This document shows positions 1 to 10,775 of a stretch of DNA of 25,000 nt, piece after piece. The stretch's first letter is position 1. Each line of letters starts with the position of its first letter. The notes below the pieces were generated by a model. That model made no database searches and had not been told where the DNA came from. It saw only the letters and a program-made list of their open reading frames with translations. The translations under genes were made by a program, and so were the position numbers. The stretch comes from Neocallimastix lanati (nom. inval.). Lineage: Eukaryota; Neocallimastigomycota; Neocallimastigomycetes; Neocallimastigales; Neocallimastigaceae. The stretch lies in contig JACVTC010000001.1 of assembly GCA_016946835.1 (NCBI GenBank), positions 2,807,501 to 2,832,500 of the forward strand, written 5' to 3'.

Positions 1-791
1 ATAATAATTCTAATGTTATATTTTTTATATTTTACACATTACTTTCAAAAATAAAAAAAAAAAAAAAAAAAAAAAATATTAATTATTAATATTTTATTTA
101 TTTTTTTATTTATTTTATTTTGTATTTTTTTATTTATATATATATCTTTATTAATTTTTTGATTTTTTTTTATTTGCTTTATTAATTTTTATTATATTTT
201 ATTATATATATATATATTTTTTAATTTATTTAATTTTATTATTTTTTTTTATTTTATTTTATTATTTTATTTTATTATTAATTTAATTTCAAAATGTTTT
301 ATATTATTTCATATTATTATTAGTTTATCTTATTTAATTAAAATAATTTCTCATTTGTTTTCTTACTATTATAAAATCTTTAAAAAAATTCTAAAATAAG
401 ATTATCTTTAATTAATCTTTTTTATGTTATTCTTCTCTTTTTTTTATATATATAAATAAATAAATTTCTACCTTTAATATATAATATTAATAACCTTACT
501 ATATAAAATTAATTGAATAAAGAATTTTTTGAATAACTAAATACATTGTAAAAAGTTTTTCTTAAAAATTTAAATAATATATTTTTATTTAAATTTCTAA
601 AGTAACTTTCGCAATAGAAATCTAGTAACTCTAATTATTAATTAAAATTTTGTTCTATTTTTTTTTTTTTTTGAATTGTTAATATAATAAAGTTATTATA
701 TACCATATATAAAAATTTAATTATATTATAAAAATGATAAAAAAAATTGAAATAAGGTATTTTTCAAATTGCTCTCTTAAGATTCACTAAT
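1..791. other. A+T-rich intergenic DNA downstream of V-ATPase B
   Basis: No coding frame, RNA gene or element is recognisable. The stretch includes an A-run (about 52-76), T-rich tracts and the presumed 3' untranslated region and polyadenylation site of the V-ATPase gene next to 791. No distinct polyadenylation signal can be singled out because AATAAA-like words are everywhere. Confidence 0.6.
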
Positions 792-2519
792 TTAGTTAGC
801 TTCCTTAGTTTCCTTAACGAAATCAGCCTTTTGTTGAGCATTCTTTCTTTCACGTTGGTAGAATTCTTGAATAATTTTAGCTGGAATACGATTAAGCATT
901 TCCTTAGGGAAGATACGAAGAAGAGACCAAGCTAAATCTAAAGATTCGTAGATAGTTCTGTTTTCAGAATAACTTTGAGCAATGAAAGACTTTTCGAACT
1001 TATCTAAGAATTCTAAAGCTAACTTATCTTCTTGGTTAAGAGCATCTTCACCAACAACAGCCTTCATAGAAGCGGCATCCTTACCAATAGCGTATTTAGC
1101 ATATAATTGGTTAGAAACATCACCATGATCCTTTCTGGTCATACCTTCACCAATAGCAGATTTCATTAAACGAGAAAGGGAAGGAAGTACATTAATTGGT
1201 GGGTAAATTTGACGGTTGTGAAGTTGACGATCAACGTAAATTTGACCTTCAGTAATATAACCAGTAAGATCTGGAATTGGGTGAGTAATATCATCATTTG
1301 GCATAGTAAGAATTGGAATTTGAGTAATAGAACCGTTTCTACCTTCAACACGACCAGCACGTTCGTAAATGGTGGATAAATCAGTATACATATAACCTGG
1401 GTAACCACGACGACCTGGTACTTCTTCACGAGCAGCTGAAATTTCACGAAGGGCATCAGCGTAAGAAGTCATATCAGTTAAAATAACAAGAACATGCTTT
1501 TCAGTTTGGTAAGCAAGGTATTCAGCAGTAGTAAGAGCAATACGTGGAGTAATAATACGTTCAATAGTTGGATCGTTAGCCATGTTAAGGAAAAGAGTGA
1601 CACGTTCCATGGCACCATTTTCTTCGAATTCTTGAGTGAAGAAACGAGCAGTTTCCATGTTAACACCCATAGCTGCGAATACAATAGAGAAGTTATCTTC
1701 ATGTTCATCAATAACATCCTTACCAATCTTTTTAACAAGACCGGCTTGACGACAAATTTGAGCGGCAATTTCATTATGTGGAAGACCAGAAGCAGAGAAA
1801 ATTGGAATCTTTTGACCACGAGCAATAGAGTTCATACAATCGATAGATGAAATACCAGTTTGAATCATTTCTTCTGGATAAATACGAGAGTATGGGTTAA
1901 TTGGTTGACCGTTAATATCAAGATAATCTTCGGCAAAGACCTTTGGACCCTTATCAATACTCTTACCAGAACCGTTGAAGATACGACCTAATACATCTTC
2001 AGAAACAGCAATGGTAGCTGGTTTACCAGTGAATTCAACATGGGTTTCCTTAACATCAATACCTGAAGTACCTTCATAAACTTGGACAACAGCTTTCTTA
2101 CCTTGAATTTCAAGAACCTTACCAGTACGCTTGGAACCATCTGGAAGAGTAAGAGAAACAATTTCATCGAATTTTGGGAACTATAATTAATACATGCCAT
2201 ATAACCATATTAATATTTCACTTCCATTTTATTTAATTGCATTTTAAATTAATTATTTATCTTTTATATTTACCTTAATGTTATCCATAATAACAAGAGG
2301 ACCGTTAACACCACTAACAGTACGGTAATCTTTTTAAATATATACAATTTATAATATTTATTAATATAATTTATAATATTTATTAATATTATGTTTAATT
2401 TTATAATTTATTTATTTGTTTTATATTTTACCTAAACGTGGTTCAATGTTATAATCTCTTGTAACAGCAGCCATGTGAATAGCTGCGGCTTCTTCAGCTG
2501 ATAATCTTGGATCGGCCAT
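792..2519 (-). CDS. VMA2: V-type proton ATPase subunit B (three exons)
   Basis: This is the non-catalytic, nucleotide-binding B subunit of the V1 sector of the vacuolar H+-ATPase. It alternates with subunit A in the A3B3 head that drives proton pumping into vacuoles and endosomes. Exons on the minus strand are 2519-2432, 2329-2274 and 2180-792 (stop TAA at 792-794). The phases join exactly and give 510 aa, the usual family length. The start [19 protein letters not shown] is the only ATG that yields the conserved N-terminus. Visible landmarks are [17 protein letters not shown] (residues 111-127), the degenerate P-loop region [20 protein letters not shown] (about 171-190), [19 protein letters not shown] (about 278-296) and the ATP synthase alpha/beta signature [10 protein letters not shown] (375-384). 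Codons ending in C are much more frequent than in the other genes here, as expected for a highly expressed housekeeping gene. No frameshift or missing segment is seen, and identification is secure. Confidence 0.97.
2181..2273 (-). other. V-ATPase B intron 2
   Basis: This is a 93-bp phase-0 intron with donor GTAAAT and acceptor ATTATAG. It joins VIMDNIK to [10 protein letters not shown]. Both introns lie in the first 50 codons, so the remaining 90 % of the gene is one exon. Confidence 0.93.
2330..2431 (-). other. V-ATPase B intron 1
   Basis: This is a 102-bp intron with donor GTAAAA and acceptor AAAAAG. It falls in phase 1 inside the codon for Asp30, and splicing gives [15 protein letters not shown], the family sequence. 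Its content is nearly all A and T. Confidence 0.92.
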
Positions 2520-3577
2520 TCTTTTATTTACAAATATATATAGATATAAATTTATTAATACATTATCATATTTTAAATATAAATAAATAGATTATTTATG
2601 ATCCAATCTTATACTCCTAATTTAATTTACTGAAATATTATTTGTTTCAATTAAATGTTTATTATTATTATATTTCCTTCAACATTTTCAATTTTTTTCA
2701 ATTATTAATATTTTTTATTGCTTTATAAAACTCTTGATATATCATTTCAAAATTTTACTTAATAGCAATATTTATTTTTATTTATATGTATCATTTCAAA
2801 ATTTTATTTAATAGCAATATTTATTTTATTTATAATTGTTCCATAATGACAAATTTCATAAATATAAACATAAACATAATAGTATCTTATTTTCTTCACA
2901 ATATATTTTCTTGATATTTAATTGACTTTCATATAATATATATACATAATTAAAAATAGATATTTACTTTAATTCTTGATTAAAAAAATTTTTTTCTTTT
3001 GATGTTAAATAAAAAAATTTATTTAATTTTAAATTTTTAAAAAAAAAAAAAAGTAAAAAAAAAAATAAATATTTCTTTTTTTAATTTTCTTCAAAGATTC
3101 TGATTAATTAAAAAAAAAAATTAAAAATTATTATTTATTATTATAAATATGAAGAAAAAAAAATTTTTTTTTTTTTGATTCATTATAATTGAATGAATGA
3201 TAATTGATATATGATTTAATTTCTTCAATTTAATTTAATATATTATATAGCATATATTACATTATATTGAATAACTTTATCAGGATGATTTAAGAGTATA
3301 TATTTATAAAAATATTTAATGAACAAACCATATATAATGTCAAATTGAAAAAATAAAATATTATTATTAAATACAAAATAAAATAATATAAAAAAAATTT
3401 TGTTTATACATTTTATTATTAAATAATATTCTTTGTATTTATTATTATTATTGTAAATTATATATATATTTTATATTATTAATAATAGTTATTAATTATA
3501 ATTATTTTCAACGATTATTAGTTTTTATTTTACTCTTAGGTAAATACAAACCATATTGGATGCTTTTTTTATTATAG
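2520..3577. other. Upstream region of V-ATPase B, no other gene seen
   Basis: This stretch must contain the V-ATPase B promoter and 5' leader. The ATG is preceded by an A-rich context (AAAAGAATGG). TATA-like words are too common to assign. It also holds a 49-bp tandem duplication (2740-2836). The rest is A+T-rich with no open frame of interest. Confidence 0.5.
2740..2836. repeat. Tandem duplication, 49-bp period, two copies
   Basis: The unit starting TATCATTTCAAAATTTTA and running through TAATAGCAATATTTATTT occurs at 2740 and again at 2789 with a few differences. It is a direct head-to-tail duplication in the V-ATPase upstream region. Confidence 0.85.
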
Positions 3578-3639
3578 ATAGCCAATAATACATACAAGAA
3601 TGACCTCATCTAATTAGATCACTAAATGTCATTGGCTAT
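3578..3639. other. Imperfect hairpin with nested palindrome
   Basis: ATAGCCAAT (3578-3586) is the exact reverse complement of ATTGGCTAT (3631-3639). Between the arms lies the 12-base perfect palindrome ATCTAATTAGAT (3608-3619). The arms contain G and C unlike the surroundings. It could fold as RNA or as cruciform DNA; no known RNA family is recognised. Confidence 0.55.
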
Positions 3640-3862
3640 TATTAAATTCAAAATTTTCAAATATTCACGTGATATATTTAATAGTATATAATTATTATTC
3701 TTAAATTTGATTGGTATTTTCATTAAGCCACTTTGTAGCCAGAATATATTACAATAAATTCTATTATATCATTTAATTCAGTAAATTTAAATTAAATTTA
3801 ATTTAGTTATTTAAATAGAAAAAAAATTATCTTATTTTCTGAAGTAAATTATTACATATTTG

Positions 3863-3994
<132 letters not shown>

Positions 3995-4200
3995 TATATG
4001 TATGTATTTATATATCGTTATTTTTAAATTCAATAAACAAAAAACAAATGTATAAAATAATTTTTATCTCAAAGAAAACAGGCTAATAATTTATTATTTA
4101 AAAATATTTAATTTTAAAATAATAAATTGAAATTTTTTTTAATATTAAAATAAGGAAAAGATTTACTTCCATTTTGATATAAATTTATTTACTTCAAAAA

Positions 4201-4231
<31 letters not shown>

Positions 4232-4324
4232 TCTATATAATAAATATTATATTTAATTTAAAATTATAACAAAAAACTTAATAAATGCTTTTATGTTTTA
4301 ATTATAATTTATTATTTAGTATAG

Positions 4325-4362
<38 letters not shown>

Positions 4363-6072
4363 ATTCCTCTATTGTCGAAATTTCACAAAGATTAATTATT
4401 TTTTTTTATTGAAAGTATCATCTATATACACAATGATTTTAATAATTATTATTGTTTATTATCATTATTTTTAAGCAAAATATTATAAATAGCTATTTTA
4501 AATTACAAATTATTTATAATATATTTATATAATAAATAACTCTATAAATAATATATATTAATCATTTCATTTTATATGATTAATTTATAAATTTATATAT
4601 CTATATTATTCAATTTTCATATATTACTATATACTTAATATTTGTATCATTTTCCAAATATTTTCTTCTTTAACTTCAATCTTTCCTCATTAACTGTATT
4701 TTCATATTCTTATTTGAAGAAATTTATTCATTTTATATTTGTTTCTTTTTTTTATATTACTCATTATATATTTAATCTATATTGTTTAAATTTAAATGAA
4801 TTTTAAATTCTTATCAATATTTAATGAATATTCCAATCCTTTAATTTGAATCAGTATGCATTTACTTTTATATAATACATAATATTAAAACTATAATTTT
4901 AATTAGCATATTCATTATATATTTATTATCAAGTTTATTACTATTATGTTTATTATCAATTATTATTATAATTATTATCAGTTTTTTAATAATTTATTAA
5001 CGAATTAATATGCAATATTGTTGCAAAGTATTTTAGATATTAATATTTTTTGTTCTTTTGTCTTTTATTAAGATATAAACTTTTACCTAATTATTGATAT
5101 TTTCTTCATTTTACATACCATTAATCTTATATTATTTTGTTTTTCATTATCTGAATTATTTAAAATAATATTTTTTTTAATATTATTATAAGAAAAATCT
5201 TTAATTGAACTTTTTTATTTTGAAATGAAATTATTTGAAGTCTTCTATATTTTTTTAACTTGTTATAACAAGCCTATTTTTTAAAAATAATAAATTACTA
5301 TTAAGTTGTTATTATTATACATGATGTACATATTTCCACGTTTGGTTCGATTTTTCTAAAAAAAAAAAAAAAAAAAAAAAAAATTTGTCTCCAATAGTTT
5401 AATAATCTAAATAATTATACCATCACTTTAATTTTTATTATCTTCAAGCATACATAATTTATTACCATAATTAATTTATTAAAATATTGTTAAATAACAT
5501 GTATTAATATTATAAATTTTCCAAATCAAAATTTACATAAACTTTTTAATAATAAAATTTTTTATATATATAAAAACTTATTATCTTTTTTTTTAGTATT
5601 AATTAGTATTATATTTGAATTAGATTTATGAAATTATTTATATATTAAAAGTATTTTTATTATTTATAATAGTGTATTTGATCAAGCAATTATGCATTAT
5701 TACGTTATTATGTATTATTTTAATATTTAATACTTATTTATTTATTTATTCATTTATTCATTTATTCATTTATTTATTAATTTATTAATTTATTTATTCA
5801 TTCACACTATTTTTTTTTTTTTTTAAATTTTCTTTATTTACTTTATTATATCTATGTACTTCTTAAATTTATTATGGATGATCATGATGATGGAAATATT
5901 ATTCTATAATTTACTAAATTAAAATTTTTCATTTTTGTCAACTTTATAGTTCACTTGTAAAAGATTAACTCATTATACCAACTATTCAAAAGGACATTGA
6001 AAAATCTTCTCATACATTTATATGTGAAAATGTTAATAAATATTAATTTATTGAAGCATAATATTAATTTTA
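3995..6072. other. A+T-rich gene-free region
   Basis: No gene is seen. It contains a (TA)n stretch near 4208-4232, A-runs of 31 bases (4330-4360) and 26 bases (5358-5383), and a short TTTATTCA-type array (about 5736-5802). A word resembling a tRNA T-loop (GGTTCGA near 5343) has no acceptor or anticodon stem around it. Confidence 0.5.
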
Positions 6073-6178
6073 CTTCATATAAATAAATAGCATTAGAATA
6101 ATGAGAATTTTAAGCTATTACATCGCTTCATATAAATAAATAGCATTAGAATAATGAGAATTATAAGCTATTACATCG
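6073..6178. repeat. Tandem duplication, 53-bp period, two copies
   Basis: The unit from CTTCATATAAATAAATAGCA to AGCTATTACATCG occurs at 6073-6125 and 6126-6178 with one mismatch (TTTTAAGC against TTATAAGC). Each copy carries the inverted words AATAGC and GCTATT and so can form a small hairpin. The near identity suggests a recent event. Confidence 0.95.
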
Positions 6179-7954
6179 GTAAGATAATACACTTTCTAAG
6201 ATCTATAGGAAATTAAAAGGGGAAAGAAATTATTTTATGTTAAAGAAATATTTATGAAAATTAATTATTATTTCATGCACTTTAAAGATACCTATTTATA
6301 AATATAATTAAATTTTATATATTAAAATTGTATTTATACATAGATATAACGACTTGGTTAATCACCAGGCTGGTATATTAACATTAAATAAGCAAATAAA
6401 TAAACGAAATTAAAACACAAAACCTTTTTAAATTTTAATCATATTTTTTTAATTTTAATACAATTATTAATCTATTTACTTAATATTTAAAAGTTTATGA
6501 AACCCCCGAAATTATTAACTTAATTTCATTATACATATTTTATAAAGACGAAATAATTTTATATTAATAAATGTTATTTGTTAATATGAGTGGACCTTAG
6601 CATATAGTACATAATAAGAATATCTTTTAATAAAAATCTATTAATCTGGAGGTGAAATTCGTTGTATATGGACTTTTTTCTTAATTTATTAATACACTTT
6701 ATTTTGAATATTACTTTTATTTCACATTACTATTTAAAAAATTATTATGTTCAATTTGAATAAATAATATTTTTTTATATATATATTAATTTTGATTATT
6801 AAATTTATAAAATAATTAAATATTAATTATTTATTAATAATAACAAGGAGATAGTATTTAAATGAAATGTTACAAGTATTTATGATTTTATTTAAAATAA
6901 AACTATTTACAAATTAGAAATGGAAAGAATAAAGTAATTAAAATAAATAAAATACAAACAAAAGAATAATCAAAAAGTAATTAAAATATAAAATATAACT
7001 AAAATATTAATAAACGATATAATTAAAAATAATACAAATAAATTTGTTTATTAAAAAAAGTTATTAAAAGTATTTTAGAATCATACATATTATTTAATTA
7101 AAATAATTAGTCTATAGTAACTATTGTATATTTATTTACAATAATATTATTATTATCCTTTAATTTTTTTATTAATTTCTTCTTAATTGTGTGCTTTCTA
7201 AGTGTTAATTTATTTAGTTTTATCAATATATAATTGTTTATTAATTAAAATAAAATTATTAAATATTTATGTTTTCTTTTTCTAAATTGCTTTTCAATAT
7301 TAAATTGATAAATTAAATTTTATTATATTATTCAAAATTTTAGGTTGAAATTTGAATTAGATTTAATTATTAAAGTCTTGGTAAATTATTAAGTTATTAT
7401 TTAGATTATTTTTGGATTAAACTAAAATATCAAAATTTAAAGATAATTTAGTCTTAATGGTTTGATCAAGATATCAAATTAAAATAATATAAATTTATTC
7501 CCAATTGCAATTAATATTTAAATATTTTAAAATCATTTAATATTAAAATTTAATATTCAAAATATAAAATAAAATTATAAAGTTTGCTATTAATAATACA
7601 ATAGCAATATAAGATATTTAAAATAAATAAAAAAATCAAGTAAAATATATTTGAAAATTAGTATTTTTAGTTTTCAATTCAATAAATATTATTAATATTT
7701 TTTTTTTTATTACAACTTTTATTATAATCTTCAAATATTAAAAAGTATATTACAAATAAATAGGAGATATAATAATAATATACAGTTTATATAATATTAT
7801 ACAAATAATTTAGTTTTAAAAAGTATTTTATTTTCCATAAATCACCTTTATATATAATTAATATGAAAACATGTATTTAATGTATTGAAATATGTATGAT
7901 CCATTAACTATATTATTAATTTCATTATATATCAGAAATATATCTTTTCAGTTT
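6179..7954. other. A+T-rich gene-free region
   Basis: No coding frame of note is seen on either strand. Composition is almost wholly A+T, with a few G/C-containing words such as CACCAGGCTGG (6363-6373) and GGAGGTGAAATTCG (6648-6661). The latter resembles a conserved small-subunit rRNA motif, but no other rRNA motif surrounds it. Confidence 0.5.
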
Positions 7955-8332
7955 TTATCCTGCTGGTTAGTATTCAGGACTAACACAAATAATGCTTATA
8001 TGGGACGGTTTTCATCCTCCTAGGGTGTTTTTCCCTATAAGCGAAGTTGGAGTTTGATAGCCATGGTAAGTATTTCTGTTGCCAAACTATATAATAGCTA
8101 TTGCAGAGAGTAACTTAATCTGTAAGAGGATTAGTATAGTTGTTCCTCCATCAATGATGGTTCAAGATATTGCTAAAAAGAAGCCCGTCTTATCAAACGG
8201 CATATAGGGATATTAGAGAGAGGTCCGTGTCGACGCCGTAACAATATGGCAAAGAATCCAATTAGAGTCTGATACGTTTAAGAAATTGAAGGTCCTATTG
8301 TCCTCCCCTTTCATTCATCCCTGTTAAAAAAA

Positions 8333-8377
<45 letters not shown>
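7955..8377 (+). repeat. Structured G+C-richer island ending in poly(A); possible retroelement copy or ncRNA
   Basis: About 370 nt at roughly 40 % G+C stand out from DNA that is mostly 5-15 % G+C. No frame is open on either strand. Several helices can be drawn: GTTAGT/ACTAAC (7966-7971 with 7979-7984), GCTTATA(T)GGG/CCCTATAAGC (7994-8004 with 8033-8042), AGTTTG/CAAACT (8051-8056 with 8083-8088), CCATC/GATGG (8148-8152 with 8156-8160) and GCCGTA/TATGGC with loop ACAA (8235-8250). The segment ends TTCATCCCTGTT and runs straight into about 50 A-rich bases (8326-8377). A poly(A)-tailed SINE or LINE 3' end, a solo LTR (GGTTAGTATTCAGGACTAACA resembles some copia LTR starts) or a stand-alone structured RNA all fit. 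I recognise no specific family; orientation is inferred from the poly(A). Confidence 0.5.
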
Positions 8378-8379
<2 letters not shown>

Positions 8380-8516
8380 TAAAAATTATAATTATTATAA
8401 ATTAAGTAAACTTTAAATATTATATTAACACATATATTTAAAAACAAAAAAAATTTAAAAAAAAATTACTAACTGAAAGCTAATATTTGTATTATATATA
8501 AAATTAAAATAAAATG

Positions 8517-8540
8517 AAATATTTATTTTATTTATTATTT

Positions 8541-8604
<64 letters not shown>

Positions 8605-8634
8605 TAAATAAATACTCTTATTTTATTATTATTT

Positions 8635-8670
<36 letters not shown>

Positions 8671-8805
8671 TAAATAAATACTCTTATTTTATTATTATTT
8701 ATTATTTATTATTTATTATTTATAATTTATTATTTATTATTTATTATTTATTATTTATTATTTATTATTTATTATTTATTATTTATTATTTATTATTTAT
8801 TATTT

Positions 8806-8861
<56 letters not shown>

Positions 8862-9071
8862 TTAATAAATACTCTTATTTTATTATTATTTATTATTTAT
8901 TATTTATTATATATTTATTTATTTATTTATTAATAAATACTCTTATTTTATTATTATTTATTATTTATTATTTATAATTTATTATTTATTATTTATTATT
9001 TATTATTTATAATTTATTATTTATTATTTATTATTTATTATTTATTATTTATTATTTATTATTTATTATTT

Positions 9072-9139
<68 letters not shown>

Positions 9140-9201
9140 TTAATAAATACTCTTTATTATTATTTATTATTTATTATTTATTTTTTTTTATTTATTTATT
9201 A
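8517..9201 (+). repeat. Composite TTTA / ATT satellite with higher-order units
   Basis: Blocks of TTTA alternate with blocks of ATTATTT. An anchor resembling AAATACTCTTATTTTATT punctuates them; the CTCTT(A) word occurs at about 8615, 8681, 8872, 8940 and 9150. Anchor spacings of 66, 191, 68 and 210 alternate short and long, so the array is a higher-order repeat of about 260-280 bp duplicated roughly twice. The frame open across it is a repeat artefact. Confidence 0.9.
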
Positions 9202-10775
9202 ATTTTTAAAAATTAATATAATAATATTATAAAACAATTAATACAAGTTATAAAAATATTTTATTAATTCAGTATTATAATAAATATGTAAATTAAAAAT
9301 TTTTAAAACTATAATAGAATAATACTAGTAGAATTAACAATATTAATGAATAATTATAATAATATTAATAATGTTATATTTTGTAATACTTTGTAATACA
9401 ATTTTATAATATACAATATATATGAAAAAGGCTTGATAACATTATGAAATAATTTATAGTTTACACTTCTATATAAACTATATAAATAATTAAACTAATT
9501 ACTTTTTAATAAATATATTACTATAAAATAATATATTGTATTATATTAATATAAATTAAATTCATAAATATCATGAATTTATTTAATTTACATAATCTTA
9601 ATAATTATTAAAATGTTAAAATATTAACATAATAGTTTTACATCAAAACTTTAACTATTAATGTTTTTTGTGTAATTATTTAATAAATAACAATAATAAG
9701 AATTAGAAATGGACTAAATCACAAGTAATTTAAAACAAAATTCAAAAAGATTCTTTTATTCTTGTTCTAAATAATATATTATCAATATTATTATTATGTG
9801 TAATTTAATTTAGTTTTTTTTTTTTTTTTTTTTTTTGATGCAATCAAAAATTCTTTTTATTTATATCATTAAATTCATTTATATTAACAATAAAATAAAT
9901 AATTCTTTCATGAATTCGTAAATTTTAAAATTCTAATTCAATCTTGATTGATGTTTTATATATATATATATATAAAATTAATTTATAAAACTAATATATT
10001 AGATTTACTACAATAACTATTATTAAATTTTTCCAATGAAGTCATTACTTTTATTCAAATAAAAAACCTTAATAAAATATTTAATAGTAATATACATATC
10101 TCCGGAATTAAAACATAAATTTTTCAAATATATTAATTAATTATATTAAATAGAGTAATAATGAAAGTATTATTATGAATATTATAACAAATCATTTAAT
10201 TTCAAAAAAAAAAAAAAATATTAAAAAATAAAGTAGAACAAATCTTTTAATCATTAAAAAAAATTATTAAAAAATAAAATATTCAATTAAGGGACAAATA
10301 ATAAATAGAGTATAATAATAAAAGGTTAAAATATACTAATAAAAGTAATATCTCCTCTAAAAATATAAATTATTATATTTATTTATAAATTTTGAAGAAA
10401 TCACTATTTATTTTATTATGCTTTATCTTTATTTTTATTTTTTGATATATAAATAAATTAAAATATATATGACAATATAAAAATAATGTTTTTTTATCCT
10501 TTTTTTAAAATACAAAAAACAAGGACATATATTATTATTATTGTCAATAACGATTAATCAATATAAGAACTTTATATATATAAGTAAAGAAAATTTATAA
10601 ATTTAAGTATATATAGATAAATAAATAGATTTAATATATTAAACTATAAAATATTTTAGTTATTATTATTATTATCATTTATTATATTTATATATATACA
10701 TAAAAAAAAAAAAAAGAAAAGAAAAAAAAAAATAATAATAATAAAATCCATTTCACCTTATTGAAATAATAAAAA
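9202..10775. other. A+T-rich upstream region of the 7TM-RGS gene
   Basis: No gene is seen. It contains a T-run (about 9817-9836), a (TA)n tract near 9957-9974 and A-runs. The last part must contain the promoter and leader of the gene starting at 10776. Its ATG is preceded by an A-rich context (ATAATAAAAAATG). No promoter element can be assigned. Confidence 0.5.

Noticed and set aside
1166-2200. Several open frames overlapping V-ATPase B on both strands
   Set aside because: They are shadows of the conserved coding frame and lack family resemblance; the real frame reproduces subunit B throughout.
5330-5357. GGTTCGA word like a tRNA T-loop
   Set aside because: No T-stem, acceptor stem or anticodon arm can be drawn around it.
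6648-6661. GGAGGTGAAATTCG resembling a conserved small-subunit rRNA motif
   Set aside because: Only about 14 bases agree and no neighbouring rRNA motif is found within several hundred bases; anaerobic gut fungi also lack a mitochondrial genome as a source.
8100-8280. Group I intron or hammerhead-like words (AAGATATTGCT, TCTGATAC) in the G+C-richer island
   Set aside because: The conserved core elements do not occur in the required order and the ribozyme cores are incomplete.
8514-8933. A 139-codon open frame rich in Tyr, Leu, Phe and Ile
   Set aside because: It reads through TTTA/ATT satellite DNA, which has no stop in that frame.
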